A stretch of DNA of 64,000 bases from Pirellulaceae bacterium (GTDB lineage Bacteria > Planctomycetota > Planctomycetia > Pirellulales > Pirellulaceae): NCBI GenBank assembly GCA_029243025.1, contig JAQWSU010000006.1, positions 434,001 to 498,000 on the forward strand. The letters run 5' to 3'. Shown here piece after piece: positions 38,701 through 46,247 of this stretch. Each line of letters opens with the position of its first letter. Position 1 is the first letter of the stretch. The notes beneath the pieces were generated by a model. That model saw nothing but the letters and a program-made list of their open reading frames with translations, had not been told where the DNA came from and did no database searches. The position numbers were made by a program, and so were the translations under genes.

Positions 38701-39834
38701 GCGCTGGCAACCCCAAAACCAACGAGCACCTCGAAACGTTCCCAACAAAACCTGCTATCGGTGACGGGTCTGGCGTTGGCACCAGTGCTCGAAACAGACC
38801 CTCTTGAGCAACGGAAGGTTTATGATCCGACCTCCGATCAGGAGGATCGGGAGGGCGATCTGGATATTACCGAAGTGGGGCAGCAAGCCAAGATGCCCTG
38901 GCAAATCGATGGTCGACGATGGCATGCGCAGGATCGTGTTGGTCGAAAGGGAGAGCCCTGCCGCTGGGAAGGCCGCGCCCTTGAAGAGATCGTGGATCGT
39001 ATTCAAGATTTGGGTGACTTCCATGAAACCGATTGGAGCGCCCGCACGATCGTCGAAATCGCAGGTCAGACCAAGAGTCACGGTTGGTTTCTGCATGCGA
39101 TTACGGGTGATGCGTGGTTGTTGAAACTGAAATTCCGCACCTCCAAGGGAACATTTCGACGAGACGAAATCGCCAAGAAACTGAATCTCAAAACGCTTAA
39201 TCAGATGGAAGACTTGCCGGTGTATGGCAATCAGCCTCGCGTTCGCTGCAAATCGATTCGAGGGCCATGGCAGGAAGTAGAAATTCGGGTGCATTCATTT
39301 GAAGAGATCGACACGCCCGAGTTTTGGGGTTTTCTCGAAAACGCGGTGAAAGGCTTTGAGAAACTGACGACACGAGCCGCCAGTAACCCCGAGGATTTAA
39401 TGCCCTGGAAGAAACTGGGCCGAAAGTGGCATTTCTCACGAAGAGGATTTCCGCCGGGCAAAAAAATCAAATGGCAAGGGAGCTTGCTCGAAGAATTATG
39501 CGAGTTGCTTGTTGAAGTTGCCGGTGATGACAGCCAATTCCTTTGGAATAACCAACAATTGGTTCACTTGTACGTGCCAGGTCAGCGGCAACCTTGGGCC
39601 ACTGTCCATACTAAACGCCCTGTATCACTAGATTTGGTGCTCACCGGTCCAAAGAGCCAATTCGGTTTAGGCCGCATTACAAAACTCGGTTCCGATCGCG
39701 AAATCGATGGCACCGCGGAAGAAGCGGATTTGGTCAAAATCAAGTTTGTGAACAATGCTGATCTGCAGAGCGGCGAATTGGAGCAATTTCTCCGTGAACA
39801 TGCTGACGCAGTGCGAACAGCCCTGGCACGCTAG
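32725..39834 (+). CDS. uvrA: Tandem double UvrA with duplicated C-terminal domain
   Basis: 2369 residues; a normal UvrA is about 940. Two full UvrA units are fused. Residues about 1-1015 carry Walker A near 35 (GVSGSGKSSLAFDT) and near 715; about 1040-1990 carry Walker A near 1069 (GPSGSGKSSLAMDT) and near 1705. All four ABC signatures (LSGGESQRIRLA, LSGGEAQRTKLA, LSGGEAQRIRLA, LSGGEAQRVKLA) and the Zn-finger Cys pairs (CTDCG with CVECDG, CPACEG with CPVCQG, CEQCG with CQICEG, CEECDG with CDTCRG) look intact. It recognises DNA damage in nucleotide-excision repair. Residues about 2000-2369 are an added region with two copies of an unknown domain, starting MPWQIDGRRWH and MPWKKLGRKWHF. Chlamydial UvrA is also double; the added tail is unfamiliar to me. 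Confidence 0.95.
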   Translation: MPNSDIVIKGAREHNLREVDLILPRNKLICLTGVSGSGKSSLAFDTLYAEGQRRYVESLSSFARHFLGQMPKPDVDFIGGLSPSISISQKSAGTNPRSTVGTITEIYDYLRVLFARIGDGHCPSCRRPVTAQSREQILARILMIPDESQVNILAPVIRGQKGEYRDLFEEYLKQGFVRARVDGELVSLSADQQLDRQMRHDIEIVVDRLTVKSGSRSRLAEAIELALKIGKGSLIVAQPDAAADGTVSRGRRKKTPARRRGNRPGDMVMSINYACTDCGLSFEPPSPQLFSFNSPQGMCVECDGLGEYYSFDVSLLIPDSSLTFKQGCVEILGPWKDMGRWRRHIYQGVATTFERQHNLPEGSMLETPWDELNQQIQEAWLWGTGELHITFTWRGGKSPMKYGGTFDGIIPDLMSKYRNSKSRMQLRQLERYMSTIECPDCHGQRLNAQARSVTVRSTHSRFSDDPTRSLPDVCCLSVEEAIDFFQSLDLDETRTFVASEVLKEIRGRLGFLNNVGLDYLSLNRSAPTLSGGESQRIRLAGQIGCGLVGVLYILDEPSIGLHPRDNDRLIETLGNLRDLGNTVVVVEHDEDTMRASDHLIDFGPGPGVRGGHVVAQGDVETLEANSQSLTGQFLAGKMQIEVPKTRRLSDDIQPPVVDLSTLEVDPPKKARRKAITEVPTRTSAGNHWLTVVGAAHNNLKQVDFAFPLGAFICVTGVSGSGKSSLVNDILVEVLRRDLNQGDGDPGAHEAILGLENLDKMIAIDQSPIGRTPRSNPGTYIKLFDDVRNLYTQLPESKKRGYKPGRFSFNVEGGRCPACEGNGSTRLEMDFLADVWVTCPVCQGHRFNRETLSVKFKGHSIADVLEMDVQQALELFDNIPKIRHKLQTLHDVGLDYLKIGQPSPTLSGGEAQRTKLARELVKKSTGQTLYLLDEPTTGLHFADIQMLLKVLHGFVESGNTVIVVEHNLDVIKTADWIIDLGPEGGAGGGQVVVAGTPETVAKSTVSPTGQALNRLMNGAPITKTTGRKKAKTNRTKSAQQARFIEVEGAQQHNLKHVDVKLPRDQMTVFCGPSGSGKSSLAMDTIYAEGQRRYVESLSSYARQFVSQMQKPQLERIEGLSPAIAIEQQNLGNTPRSTVGTSTEIYDYLRILMARLGTPHCPDCDIPVGTQTPDQIVDKIMSESEGTKLFLMAPANVEAGQKYETLWDELRSHGFLRIRVDGETFTLDDPPAIDRRRRHSVEVVIDRIVVRKKSRSRIAESVESALSYGQGVMHVAYPDDRMPESRWKIQSHSQHRVCEQCGRSFETLTPHSFSFNSHLGWCQICEGLGTQVGANPASLIRDRQMTLAEGAIHIWPDVRKPLSRWMLKALTEGTGVPLDVPFDELDARQRRIMMHGSGDAWLSVYRNGRKTKTGRPLFEFQFKGLYPALEEAAKLSPTLRGQLEHLVDEVECSACGGSRLRDDAAAVRFRGRSIDQLCHQPLGNLQKTIEAWKLAANERRIAGELVREITGRVEFLNDVGLEYLTLARPAMTLSGGEAQRIRLASQLGSGLCGVLYVLDEPTIGLHPRDNSRLLAALHRLRDLGNTLVLVEHDREVIQGSDMLVDFGPAAGSQGGEVVAQGTPEVVAKRRNSVTGPYLSGRKAIPVPANRRLSAEVANQLSSVVKQRRTRKKDQESTVDLLTVVGPRHNNLHGEDVSIPLRVLTAITGVSGSGKSSLVNDVLYASLARTLHRASSIPGAHERIDGIEHINKVVRVDQQPLGNSPTSNPATYTGVFELIRILFSQLPEAKVRGYTQRRFSFNVSGGRCEECDGNGQLCIEMHFLPDVWVECDTCRGQRYNAETLEVKFRGHSIADVLNLTCGVAQKLFENIPKIRRILQTLCDVGLDYLTLGQAAPTLSGGEAQRVKLAAELSRPDTGRTLYLLDEPTTGLHFNDLAKLLSVLNRLVDLGNTVVVIEHNLDVVKTADWVIDMGPEAGEQGGHVVACGTPEQLVQYALATPKPTSTSKRSQQNLLSVTGLALAPVLETDPLEQRKVYDPTSDQEDREGDLDITEVGQQAKMPWQIDGRRWHAQDRVGRKGEPCRWEGRALEEIVDRIQDLGDFHETDWSARTIVEIAGQTKSHGWFLHAITGDAWLLKLKFRTSKGTFRRDEIAKKLNLKTLNQMEDLPVYGNQPRVRCKSIRGPWQEVEIRVHSFEEIDTPEFWGFLENAVKGFEKLTTRAASNPEDLMPWKKLGRKWHFSRRGFPPGKKIKWQGSLLEELCELLVEVAGDDSQFLWNNQQLVHLYVPGQRQPWATVHTKRPVSLDLVLTGPKSQFGLGRITKLGSDREIDGTAEEADLVKIKFVNNADLQSGELEQFLREHADAVRTALAR

Positions 39835-39861
39835 TTATTTTTATTCGGGAAGTGCGAAAGA

Positions 39862-40524
39862 ATGTCAGATCAAGTGTTAATTCCACCGGCCTTTCTGTTT
39901 CGGCTCGCAACACCCTGTCGTTATACGGATCAACGGTGGACCAAGAAGGGACTCGAACTCGAAGCCAAACACACGATTCCTAGTTTTCACGCGGAACTAA
40001 ACGGTGGACCCCATTTTGCAGATCTGCGGATCGGATGGAATGAAGAGGGAATTGCCGTTAACCTTCGCCTCACCGGAAAGAAGCAGGCTCCCTGGTGCCG
40101 AGAGACCCGCTTGGATGATAGTGATGGGCTATCGTTATTCCTCGACACGCGTAACACTCAAAACATACACCGTGCCGGTCGGTTTTGTCATCGCTTTGTT
40201 TTGTGCCCACAAGGTTCTGGACAGATGCTGGACGAACCGACACTGAAGTTGATTGAGATACATCGATCACGAGAGAATCCAAAACAGGCTCTCAACCAAT
40301 CGCTGAAGATTCGTAGCGAAAAGCGGATCGACGGTTACATCATCGAGGCGTTCATTGCGGCCAGTGCCTTGACCGGATTTGACCCGGTTGATCAACCTCG
40401 CCTCGGTTTCAGCTACAACGTCATCGACCGTGAATTAGGCTGGCAAACCTTTAGTCTGGGACCCGAGTTTCCCTTTATGTCCGATCCAAGCCTGTGGGGG
40501 TCGCTAGATTTAATTGAAAGCTAA
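39862..40524 (+). CDS. CBM9-like beta-sandwich protein
   Basis: 220 residues without a signal peptide. The central pattern (GIAVNLRLTGKK, then DDSDGLSLFLDTRNTQNIHRAGRFCHRFVL, then GYIIEAFIAASALTGFDP, then LGFSYNVIDRE and a closing WGSLDL) is that of the family-9 carbohydrate-binding/DOMON-like beta-sandwich found in many planctomycete proteins. Usually this fold is a module of a larger secreted enzyme; here it stands alone and seems cytoplasmic. It follows uvrA by 27 bases and may be co-transcribed. The role is unknown. Confidence 0.7.
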   Translation: MSDQVLIPPAFLFRLATPCRYTDQRWTKKGLELEAKHTIPSFHAELNGGPHFADLRIGWNEEGIAVNLRLTGKKQAPWCRETRLDDSDGLSLFLDTRNTQNIHRAGRFCHRFVLCPQGSGQMLDEPTLKLIEIHRSRENPKQALNQSLKIRSEKRIDGYIIEAFIAASALTGFDPVDQPRLGFSYNVIDRELGWQTFSLGPEFPFMSDPSLWGSLDLIES

Positions 40525-40547
40525 TTGGCGAGAGTCTTTTGTAGCGT

Positions 40548-41816
40548 TCAAGCCACGCTCGTCAACACGTACGGACCTTTGGGGATGACTGCCAGCGATG
40601 CTTGCGGCCCATATCGGTCAAACGCTTGCGCAATAGCCTCTTCCACCGAAGCAGCGCTGCGGACAAACAGGTGATTGATCGTTTCGGGGGACAGCCCCTC
40701 AGTGACAATGTCCACCTTGGCCTTTGTTAACACCTGTGCCAACTTCTGCAGTTGCCATTGATCGAGTGAAAAGTAATCCGGCTCAAACAATTGCTGCATG
40801 AAATCATCAACGGTTGCATGTCGTTGGAAGAGTTGAGCGAATTCAGGGCTGCCAATTCCTTCCGACATGCTGGCTGCCAGAATGATTGTGCCGCCCTCTT
40901 TGATGATCGGTAAGGCGGCAGTCAAACCTTTGACAGACTGATAGAAGGTCGTGTCCAAAGGATATCCTGCACTGCTAGTAACGACGATGTCCACCGGTTC
41001 AGGCACTGTCGCCGAAACCACTTCTCGAACAAATGAGACGCCTTCCGCAAAAGCTTGTTCCATGTCACCCGCGACAAGTTTCAACGGTCGCCGTTCCGCA
41101 TCGATCACGGCATTTACGATAAAGTCGCATCCAGCACGCCGAGCGATCCAACTGTTTTCCTCATGCACCGGATTCCCATCCAGATTGCCACAATCGGCCC
41201 GAGGATGGTTGAGGAAATTTGGACCATGCCAGACTCGTACCGTGTCGATGCCGGCCAAGCCGGGACAAATGACTTTACGGCCCCCGGAAAAACCCGCCAT
41301 TAAATGAGGTTCAATGAGGCCTGTGGTGATCTTTAAATCCGCATCTAAGTATCTGGAATCAATCCAGATCGGAACACCGCGCGGACTTTGTCCGAGATAG
41401 CGATGTTGATCGCGGTCTTGACCATCGTGGTTTTCTATTCGATAGCGATTGGCGATTTCCTCACCGACCATTTCGATCAGCTCGTGTCGATCGTTCGGAC
41501 GGTGCAATCCGGTTGCGACGAGAATCAAGATACTTTCACGCTGGATGCCTGATCGCTCAAGTCGTTGAAGTAACCCGGACAGGATCAGCTGGTTAGGAAC
41601 CGGGCGCGTGATGTCACAGATTGCGATGCAGACCGTCTTGCAGTTGACCGCCAATTGGTCAAAGGCAGGGGTTCCCGTGGGAGCATCGAGCAATTGATCT
41701 AAGGTCAGCGCAGGATTTCGCAGCGGGTCGGTTTGGCGATAAGCCAGCAAACGTGCCTCGCAGGACGGAAGCTGGACCCAGAGTCCAGTACGTCCGTAGT
41801 CGAGTTGTACTCGCAT
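40548..41816 (-). CDS. larA: LarA-type nickel-dependent racemase
   Basis: 422 residues from the ATG at 41816; a GTG four codons upstream is possible. This family (DUF2088) includes lactate racemase, which uses a nickel-pincer nucleotide tethered to a Lys. Expected residues are visible: H105 in GLHRPN, H171 and K181 in EPHLMAGFSGGRKVICPG (the same ten-residue spacing as H174/K184 of the Lactobacillus enzyme), H197 in VRVWHGP, and DITRP near 69-72. LarB, LarC and LarE, needed to make the cofactor, are not in the window. The substrate may be lactate or another alpha-hydroxy acid. Confidence 0.85.
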   Translation of the reverse strand: MRVQLDYGRTGLWVQLPSCEARLLAYRQTDPLRNPALTLDQLLDAPTGTPAFDQLAVNCKTVCIAICDITRPVPNQLILSGLLQRLERSGIQRESILILVATGLHRPNDRHELIEMVGEEIANRYRIENHDGQDRDQHRYLGQSPRGVPIWIDSRYLDADLKITTGLIEPHLMAGFSGGRKVICPGLAGIDTVRVWHGPNFLNHPRADCGNLDGNPVHEENSWIARRAGCDFIVNAVIDAERRPLKLVAGDMEQAFAEGVSFVREVVSATVPEPVDIVVTSSAGYPLDTTFYQSVKGLTAALPIIKEGGTIILAASMSEGIGSPEFAQLFQRHATVDDFMQQLFEPDYFSLDQWQLQKLAQVLTKAKVDIVTEGLSPETINHLFVRSAASVEEAIAQAFDRYGPQASLAVIPKGPYVLTSVA

Positions 41817-41955
41817 GCGTACAACCACCGTCTGCTGAGAGAATGGGAAGGGAACGATTATTCACGACGGGCGACGCGGTAGTCGCCGAAGCGTCTAGCC
41901 GCGCTGGTCATCAAAATCGGTATGTGGAGGCGAACGGAGTCAGGAAGCCGCCTGT

Positions 41956-42177
41956 TTAGGTTTCTTCCTTCTGCTCTTCTTCACCTTCTTCTACTTTGAC
42001 CTTCTTCTTCTTCTTTAGGGCGACCTTTTGGACGCGCACTTTAGGAAGTCCGAAGATCGAATCGCCTTCTTTCCAACGCTCGTTTTCTTCCAACTTGGCG
42101 ATGCGCTCGACCCGTGTCAGTACGTTGCGGTTACCAAGACCGCCTCGTCGAACCTTGAGGCTCTTGTCGATTGTCAT
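41956..42177 (-). CDS. PVC-superphylum small basic protein
   Basis: 73 residues, beginning MTIDKSLKVRRGGLGNRNVL and continuing with TRVERIAKLEENERWKEGDSIFGLPKVRV, then a Lys run and an acidic tail (EEGEEEQKEE). This matches a small basic protein family (TIGR04137, from memory) restricted to Chlamydiae, Verrucomicrobia and Planctomycetes. The frame opens 21 codons earlier, but the family N-terminus and the GGGAGAA upstream fix the ATG at 42177. Function is not established; its basic charge and abundance suggest an RNA or ribosome association (inference). A good sigma-70 promoter lies about 94 bases upstream. Confidence 0.88.
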   Translation of the reverse strand: MTIDKSLKVRRGGLGNRNVLTRVERIAKLEENERWKEGDSIFGLPKVRVQKVALKKKKKVKVEEGEEEQKEET

Positions 42178-42587
42178 TTCTGCATTTCTCCCGTAGGACT
42201 CTTCGAGTGGCGGACGTCTCGCCGCCCGGCAACCACCCATTCGCTAAATCGGCAAATGGGGAAGCAGGTCAGTATAGAAAAAGAGCCGGTCTTCATCAAT
42301 CCGATGTGGGCTGGTCGGAAATCGCGATCTTTATCAGGCATGAATTTTGCCTTCTAGCAGACGGTTCATCGCCCATATTAGGCTTTTTCTAGACCGCCCA
42401 TCGCTCGTTTTGTGCCCATTGTTTCATTTTTGGCCCCCTTTTCTTTCCCCAGAATCTGTGCCGATCAGCCAAGGAAGCCGGTCGGGATTCGGGGAAACGG
42501 CCAGAACGGGCCCATTTTCAGCCGCTGGGCTGCTCAAAGGGAGGGCATGGGAGAAGAATCCCAATTCGCGTGGGCAATCCAGTAGGC
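42178..42587. other. 410-base spacer upstream of the small basic protein gene
   Basis: It holds the ribosome-binding site and a promoter candidate (42271-42299) of the small basic protein gene. I see no gene or RNA element in the rest, which runs to the end of the kinase gene. Confidence 0.5.
42271..42299 (-). promoter_or_regulatory. Sigma-70 promoter of the small basic protein gene
   Basis: On the minus strand, TTGATG (42299-42294) and TATACT (42276-42271) are separated by exactly 17 bases. The -10 matches 5 of 6 and the -35 matches 4 of 6. It would give an untranslated leader of about 90 bases ahead of the ATG at 42177. Confidence 0.55.
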
Positions 42588-43460
42588 TCAACTCTCAGCC
42601 GAAGTGACGCCGCCGATCGCTCTCAGGAATTCATCTGTACTGTTCGGTCGCTCGGAAGGCTGGACGGACAAGCACTCCATGATCACTTTTGCCAGCTTCG
42701 GATTGAGTTTCGGGCAGACGTCAAGCAAATTGACCGGTGCCTTGGTGTCGTGCAGCATGGCTGCCTTGCCCGTCACATCTTGGGATGGCCAGGGGAGTTC
42801 CAATGCACAGAGCTGATAAACGGTGACGCCGAGTGAAAAGATATCAACTCGCTGATCGGTTGGCCGTCGTCGCACGACCTCCGGGGCCATATAGTTGGGG
42901 GTGCCGGTGCGATTGCCAGGCTGCATGAAATCTTTCGTGGCTGGTACGCTAAGGCCAAAATCGATCAATTTCAACTCGGTGGCATCGTTGGCACAGATGA
43001 AATTACGTGGGCAGATATCGCGATGGATGAAGCCAGCTTGGTGCACGACTCCAATCGATTGGGCCATTTGCTTGATCAATTTGAGTCGATTGCCATTGAG
43101 CAACGGGCTGCGTTCTTTGATCAAGACGTTTAAGCCAGGCCCGTCCAAATACTCCATCAACACATAATGTTCGCCGGAGTTGGTTATGCCGTAATCGATC
43201 GTTTTCACGATGTAGTCGTGTGAAATCTGGATCGCAATTTCGCCTTCCGACGGCTTCTCCAGACCCTTAAAGCGGGCTTCAAAGAATTCTGTTTTTTCGG
43301 GATCGAGCACCTTGAGGCCAACGACTTCGCCCGTCTTTTTGTCCTTGGCCATGTGGAAGGAGGACATCGTTCCGGAGACAGCTTCGCGCAACAACTCGTA
43401 ACGTTGACTAATACTTAATTTGCCTTCGAGCAACGACTTGAATTGATCAAGCAAACCCAT
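42588..43460 (-). CDS. Ser/Thr protein kinase, cytoplasmic
   Basis: 290 residues, only a Hanks-type kinase domain, with no membrane segment or sensor domain. The ATP-anchoring Lys is K50 (VVGLKVLD), the catalytic loop is HRDICPRN (146-153), DFG is at 167-169 and the activation segment ends GTPNYMAPEVV. The Gly-rich loop is degenerate (REAVSGTMSS). The catalytic-loop Lys that normally follows HRD by one residue is Cys (C150), which is unusual; Asp148 and Asn153 are kept, so activity is possible but altered. It reads toward accD's downstream side on the same strand, about 100 bases away. Confidence 0.88.
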   Translation of the reverse strand: MGLLDQFKSLLEGKLSISQRYELLREAVSGTMSSFHMAKDKKTGEVVGLKVLDPEKTEFFEARFKGLEKPSEGEIAIQISHDYIVKTIDYGITNSGEHYVLMEYLDGPGLNVLIKERSPLLNGNRLKLIKQMAQSIGVVHQAGFIHRDICPRNFICANDATELKLIDFGLSVPATKDFMQPGNRTGTPNYMAPEVVRRRPTDQRVDIFSLGVTVYQLCALELPWPSQDVTGKAAMLHDTKAPVNLLDVCPKLNPKLAKVIMECLSVQPSERPNSTDEFLRAIGGVTSAES

Positions 43461-43561
43461 CTTGATTTACGCCCCAGCAGAATCGATTCCGGATGGCACG
43501 CCAGGTGCCGATTAAATCTAGGTTAACATCGAATAGGGGCAAAAGTGGCGGGAATCCCCGG

Positions 43562-44398
43562 TTATTTTCCGCAGTAATCGATGACTCGGGCAATTTCGCT
43601 TTTGAGGCGATCACGCGAGACGATGCGATCGATAAAGCCATGTTTCAACAGAAATTCACTCGTTTGAAACCCTTCCGGTAATTCGATCCGGATGGTGGCT
43701 TTGATCGTGCGAGGTCCGGCAAAACCAATCAATGCCTTTGGTTCGGCAAAAATGACGTCGCCCAGCGAGGCGAAACTGGCTGCGACACCTCCCATCGTGG
43801 GATTGGTCAGTACGGAAATGAACAGGCCACCCGCCGCATCGTGACGCGCCAACGCAGCTGACACCTTGGCCATCTGCATTAACGAGTGAATTCCCTCGTG
43901 CATGCGGGCTCCACCACCAGATCCGCTCACGATGATCGCAGGCAATTTTTGTTCTGTCGCTCGCTCGACCAATCTAGTAAGCCGTTCGCCCACGACCGAA
44001 CCCATGCTGCCCATGATAAACGCTGAGTCCGTCACGGCGAATGCAACTCGGCGGGCACGCACCATTCCAGTGCCGGTGATCGCAGCATCCCGCAGGCCAG
44101 TCCGTTTTTGTTCGGCCGTCAGCCGATCCCGATACGGCTTCTTGTCTTTGAATTCTAGTGGGTCGTCAGGCATCAAGCCCTCGTCCCACTCTTCAAAAGT
44201 CCCTTCGTCCAAGACTTGGCGAATTCGCTCGCCAGCAGATACATAAAAGTGGTAGCCGCACTCCGGGCAAACTCCCAGACGTTTTTCGGCTTCCTTGCGA
44301 AAAATTGCGGTTTGGCATCCGGGGCACCGTTGCCAGAGTCCCTCAGGGACGCCACGCTTGGGTCGCTTCATAGCACGTGATGAAAGATTTGTTGCCAT
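43562..44398 (-). CDS. accD: Acetyl-CoA carboxylase carboxyltransferase beta
   Basis: 278 residues, the carboxyltransferase beta subunit that with AccA transfers CO2 from carboxybiotin to acetyl-CoA, the first step of fatty-acid synthesis. The N-terminal Zn ribbon has C25/C28 (CPGC) and C44/C47 (CPEC). The crotonase-like core includes [39 protein letters not shown] and [17 protein letters not shown], and it ends [21 protein letters not shown]. An internal ATG nine codons in is an alternative start. accA is not adjacent. Confidence 0.96.
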   Translation of the reverse strand: MATNLSSRAMKRPKRGVPEGLWQRCPGCQTAIFRKEAEKRLGVCPECGYHFYVSAGERIRQVLDEGTFEEWDEGLMPDDPLEFKDKKPYRDRLTAEQKRTGLRDAAITGTGMVRARRVAFAVTDSAFIMGSMGSVVGERLTRLVERATEQKLPAIIVSGSGGGARMHEGIHSLMQMAKVSAALARHDAAGGLFISVLTNPTMGGVAASFASLGDVIFAEPKALIGFAGPRTIKATIRIELPEGFQTSEFLLKHGFIDRIVSRDRLKSEIARVIDYCGK

Positions 44399-44572
44399 AT
44401 TGGAATTCGCCGAATGGACGGTCGCTGCGATGCTGGATTTCCTCGAATGACTGATTATCGCCGGAAATGCTGAATTCAGGCAAGCCGTTCTGAGTACCGA
44501 TTATTGCACATCCCACTCTCCGCCGATCGGTCGAATCCTACTTATCTGGCACAGAACTCAAGAATGGCGGGG

Positions 44573-45160
44573 CTATTCTAACGAGGATGCTAGCACTTTG
44601 TCATCGGGAACATCAATTGCCATCCAGCTGCCGCACTCGGTTTCGGCTTGCCAGAGATTTCCCAGATCGGTTTGATCAAGATAGCTGCGAACGATGCTAG
44701 CCAACGGCCCCGGTACAACGATGGCGATTGTTCCCGATTTGTGTTTCTTCAGGATCTTCTCGAGAGCGATTTGCACTCGTTGCCGAGTAGAACTCATCGT
44801 CTCCCCCTCGGGGGGACAGACCGTGTCAGGTTGTTCCTGCCACTGTTTATAGACTTTTCGCTGGGTTGATTTGATTTCATCAATCAGTTTTCCCTGCCAC
44901 AAGCCGTGATCCAGATTTTGCAACCGGTTGACCGTTTTGGATTTAAGTGCCAGCGCGCTGCACAACACAGCCGCCGTTTCCTCGGCTGCCTGGCAAGGTG
45001 ACGAATAAACCATCTCGATGCCCAGATCGGCTAACTCGTTTGCGGTGCGGGCGATTTGGTCGTTACCGAATTCGTTCAAAGGAATGTCTAACGTTCCTTT
45101 GATACGACCCTGCTCGTCATAGTCGGTTGTGCCGGGTCGGATCAGAATTACTCGAACCAT
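44573..45160 (-). CDS. Histidine-phosphatase-fold protein, catalytic residues lost
   Basis: 195 residues with the phosphoglycerate-mutase-like layout: VILIRPGTTDYDEQGRIKGT, then PLNEFGNDQIARTANELADL, then MVYSSPCQAAEETAAVL, then LDHGLWQGK and TIAIVVPGPLASIVRSYL. The active-site RHG is RPG (P9 for His), the second His (VxHG) is Pro (P150), and the Arg of the SSPLxRAxxT motif is gone. It is thus very unlikely to use the phosphohistidine mechanism and is probably a pseudoenzyme with a binding or regulatory role. It lies 18 bases after rpe on the same strand and is likely co-transcribed. Confidence 0.8.
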   Translation of the reverse strand: MVRVILIRPGTTDYDEQGRIKGTLDIPLNEFGNDQIARTANELADLGIEMVYSSPCQAAEETAAVLCSALALKSKTVNRLQNLDHGLWQGKLIDEIKSTQRKVYKQWQEQPDTVCPPEGETMSSTRQRVQIALEKILKKHKSGTIAIVVPGPLASIVRSYLDQTDLGNLWQAETECGSWMAIDVPDDKVLASSLE

Positions 45161-45178
45161 TGGAGAATCAACTCCCCC

Positions 45179-45868
45179 CTAGTGCCGCTGGGCCAAGGTT
45201 TCCAGCTCGCGAATGATTGAAGCGTAGTCAGGCTCGCGAAAGATCGCAGAACCCACCACAAACAAATCTGCCCCTGCCTCGGCGCAGGAGCCCATGGTGG
45301 TCGTGTTCACGCCACCATCGACTTCCAGGATCAAGTCCTCCTGACTCTGTTTTCTCAGAAGATTAAGCTTTTCTAAGGCGACCGGATTGAATGACTGGCC
45401 GCCAAATCCGGCGTTGACACTCATTACTAAAATGAGATCGCACAATTCCACAAACGGCTCGATCTGAGCCAATGGCGTGTCCGGATTTAAGGACAGTCCG
45501 ACTCCACACCCCAGCTCTCGGATCTCCGAAAGGTCACGGTGAGGATCATCTGTTGCCTCAATATGAATCGTAATTAAGTCGGCGCCGCTGTCGACAAAAT
45601 CCTTGATATATCGACCTGGCCGTTCAACCATTAAATGAACATCGAGCGGTAAATCAGTCACCCCACGGATTGCCGCGATGATCGGCATGCCATAGCTCAA
45701 ATTCGGAACAAATTGACCATCCATCACATCCAAATGAAGTCCCTTGACTTCGGCTTGTTCAAGTCGCTGAACCTCCTGTTGGAGATTGGCGAAATCGCAC
45801 ATCAACAGCGACGGCAGAACCGCAGGGGTCGCACGACGCAAGCGTTCGAGTTGTTGGCGAGATGACAT
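45179..45868 (-). CDS. rpe: Ribulose-phosphate 3-epimerase
   Basis: 229 residues from the ATG at 45868; the frame continues to 46036, but those 56 codons are not family-like. It interconverts ribulose-5-phosphate and xylulose-5-phosphate in the pentose phosphate pathway. The TIM-barrel metal site is visible: LHLDVMDGQFVPN, DVHLMVERP, ITIHIEA, and the later LILVMSVNAGFGGQSF, LEVDGGVN and FVVGSAIF. It is followed by the histidine-phosphatase-like gene. Confidence 0.95.
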   Translation of the reverse strand: MSSRQQLERLRRATPAVLPSLLMCDFANLQQEVQRLEQAEVKGLHLDVMDGQFVPNLSYGMPIIAAIRGVTDLPLDVHLMVERPGRYIKDFVDSGADLITIHIEATDDPHRDLSEIRELGCGVGLSLNPDTPLAQIEPFVELCDLILVMSVNAGFGGQSFNPVALEKLNLLRKQSQEDLILEVDGGVNTTTMGSCAEAGADLFVVGSAIFREPDYASIIRELETLAQRH

Positions 45869-46247
45869 ACCGAGTCCGGAAGAATAAGAATTTGAGGCGG
45901 CGATCCAGCTACAGCAAAGATCAAGCGGCATAGCCTGCGACAATGAAAGTTCAGGCGGTTTGAGGCCGACCTGCCAGGATGTAAGGAAACCGTCCGTCCA
46001 ATATGGCGTCTCAATGAGTTCCGTCGGCCGATCCAAATTCGTGGCCGAGTCGCGTGCTGTTAAAAAGAAGTCCCAATTCTAACAACGACGAACGGCTCCG
46101 TCAGCGCGCCTAGTAGGTGATCTCAGAACCCCCCAGCCGAGGGCATGGCCGCCATTCCCGCAGTTTGCCGCCGGCGGAAGACGTTGTTCTGCCTACCTAA
46201 GCTGCTACTGGACAGCAGGTTGCAACATCTTAGCGGACGATGGCCGG

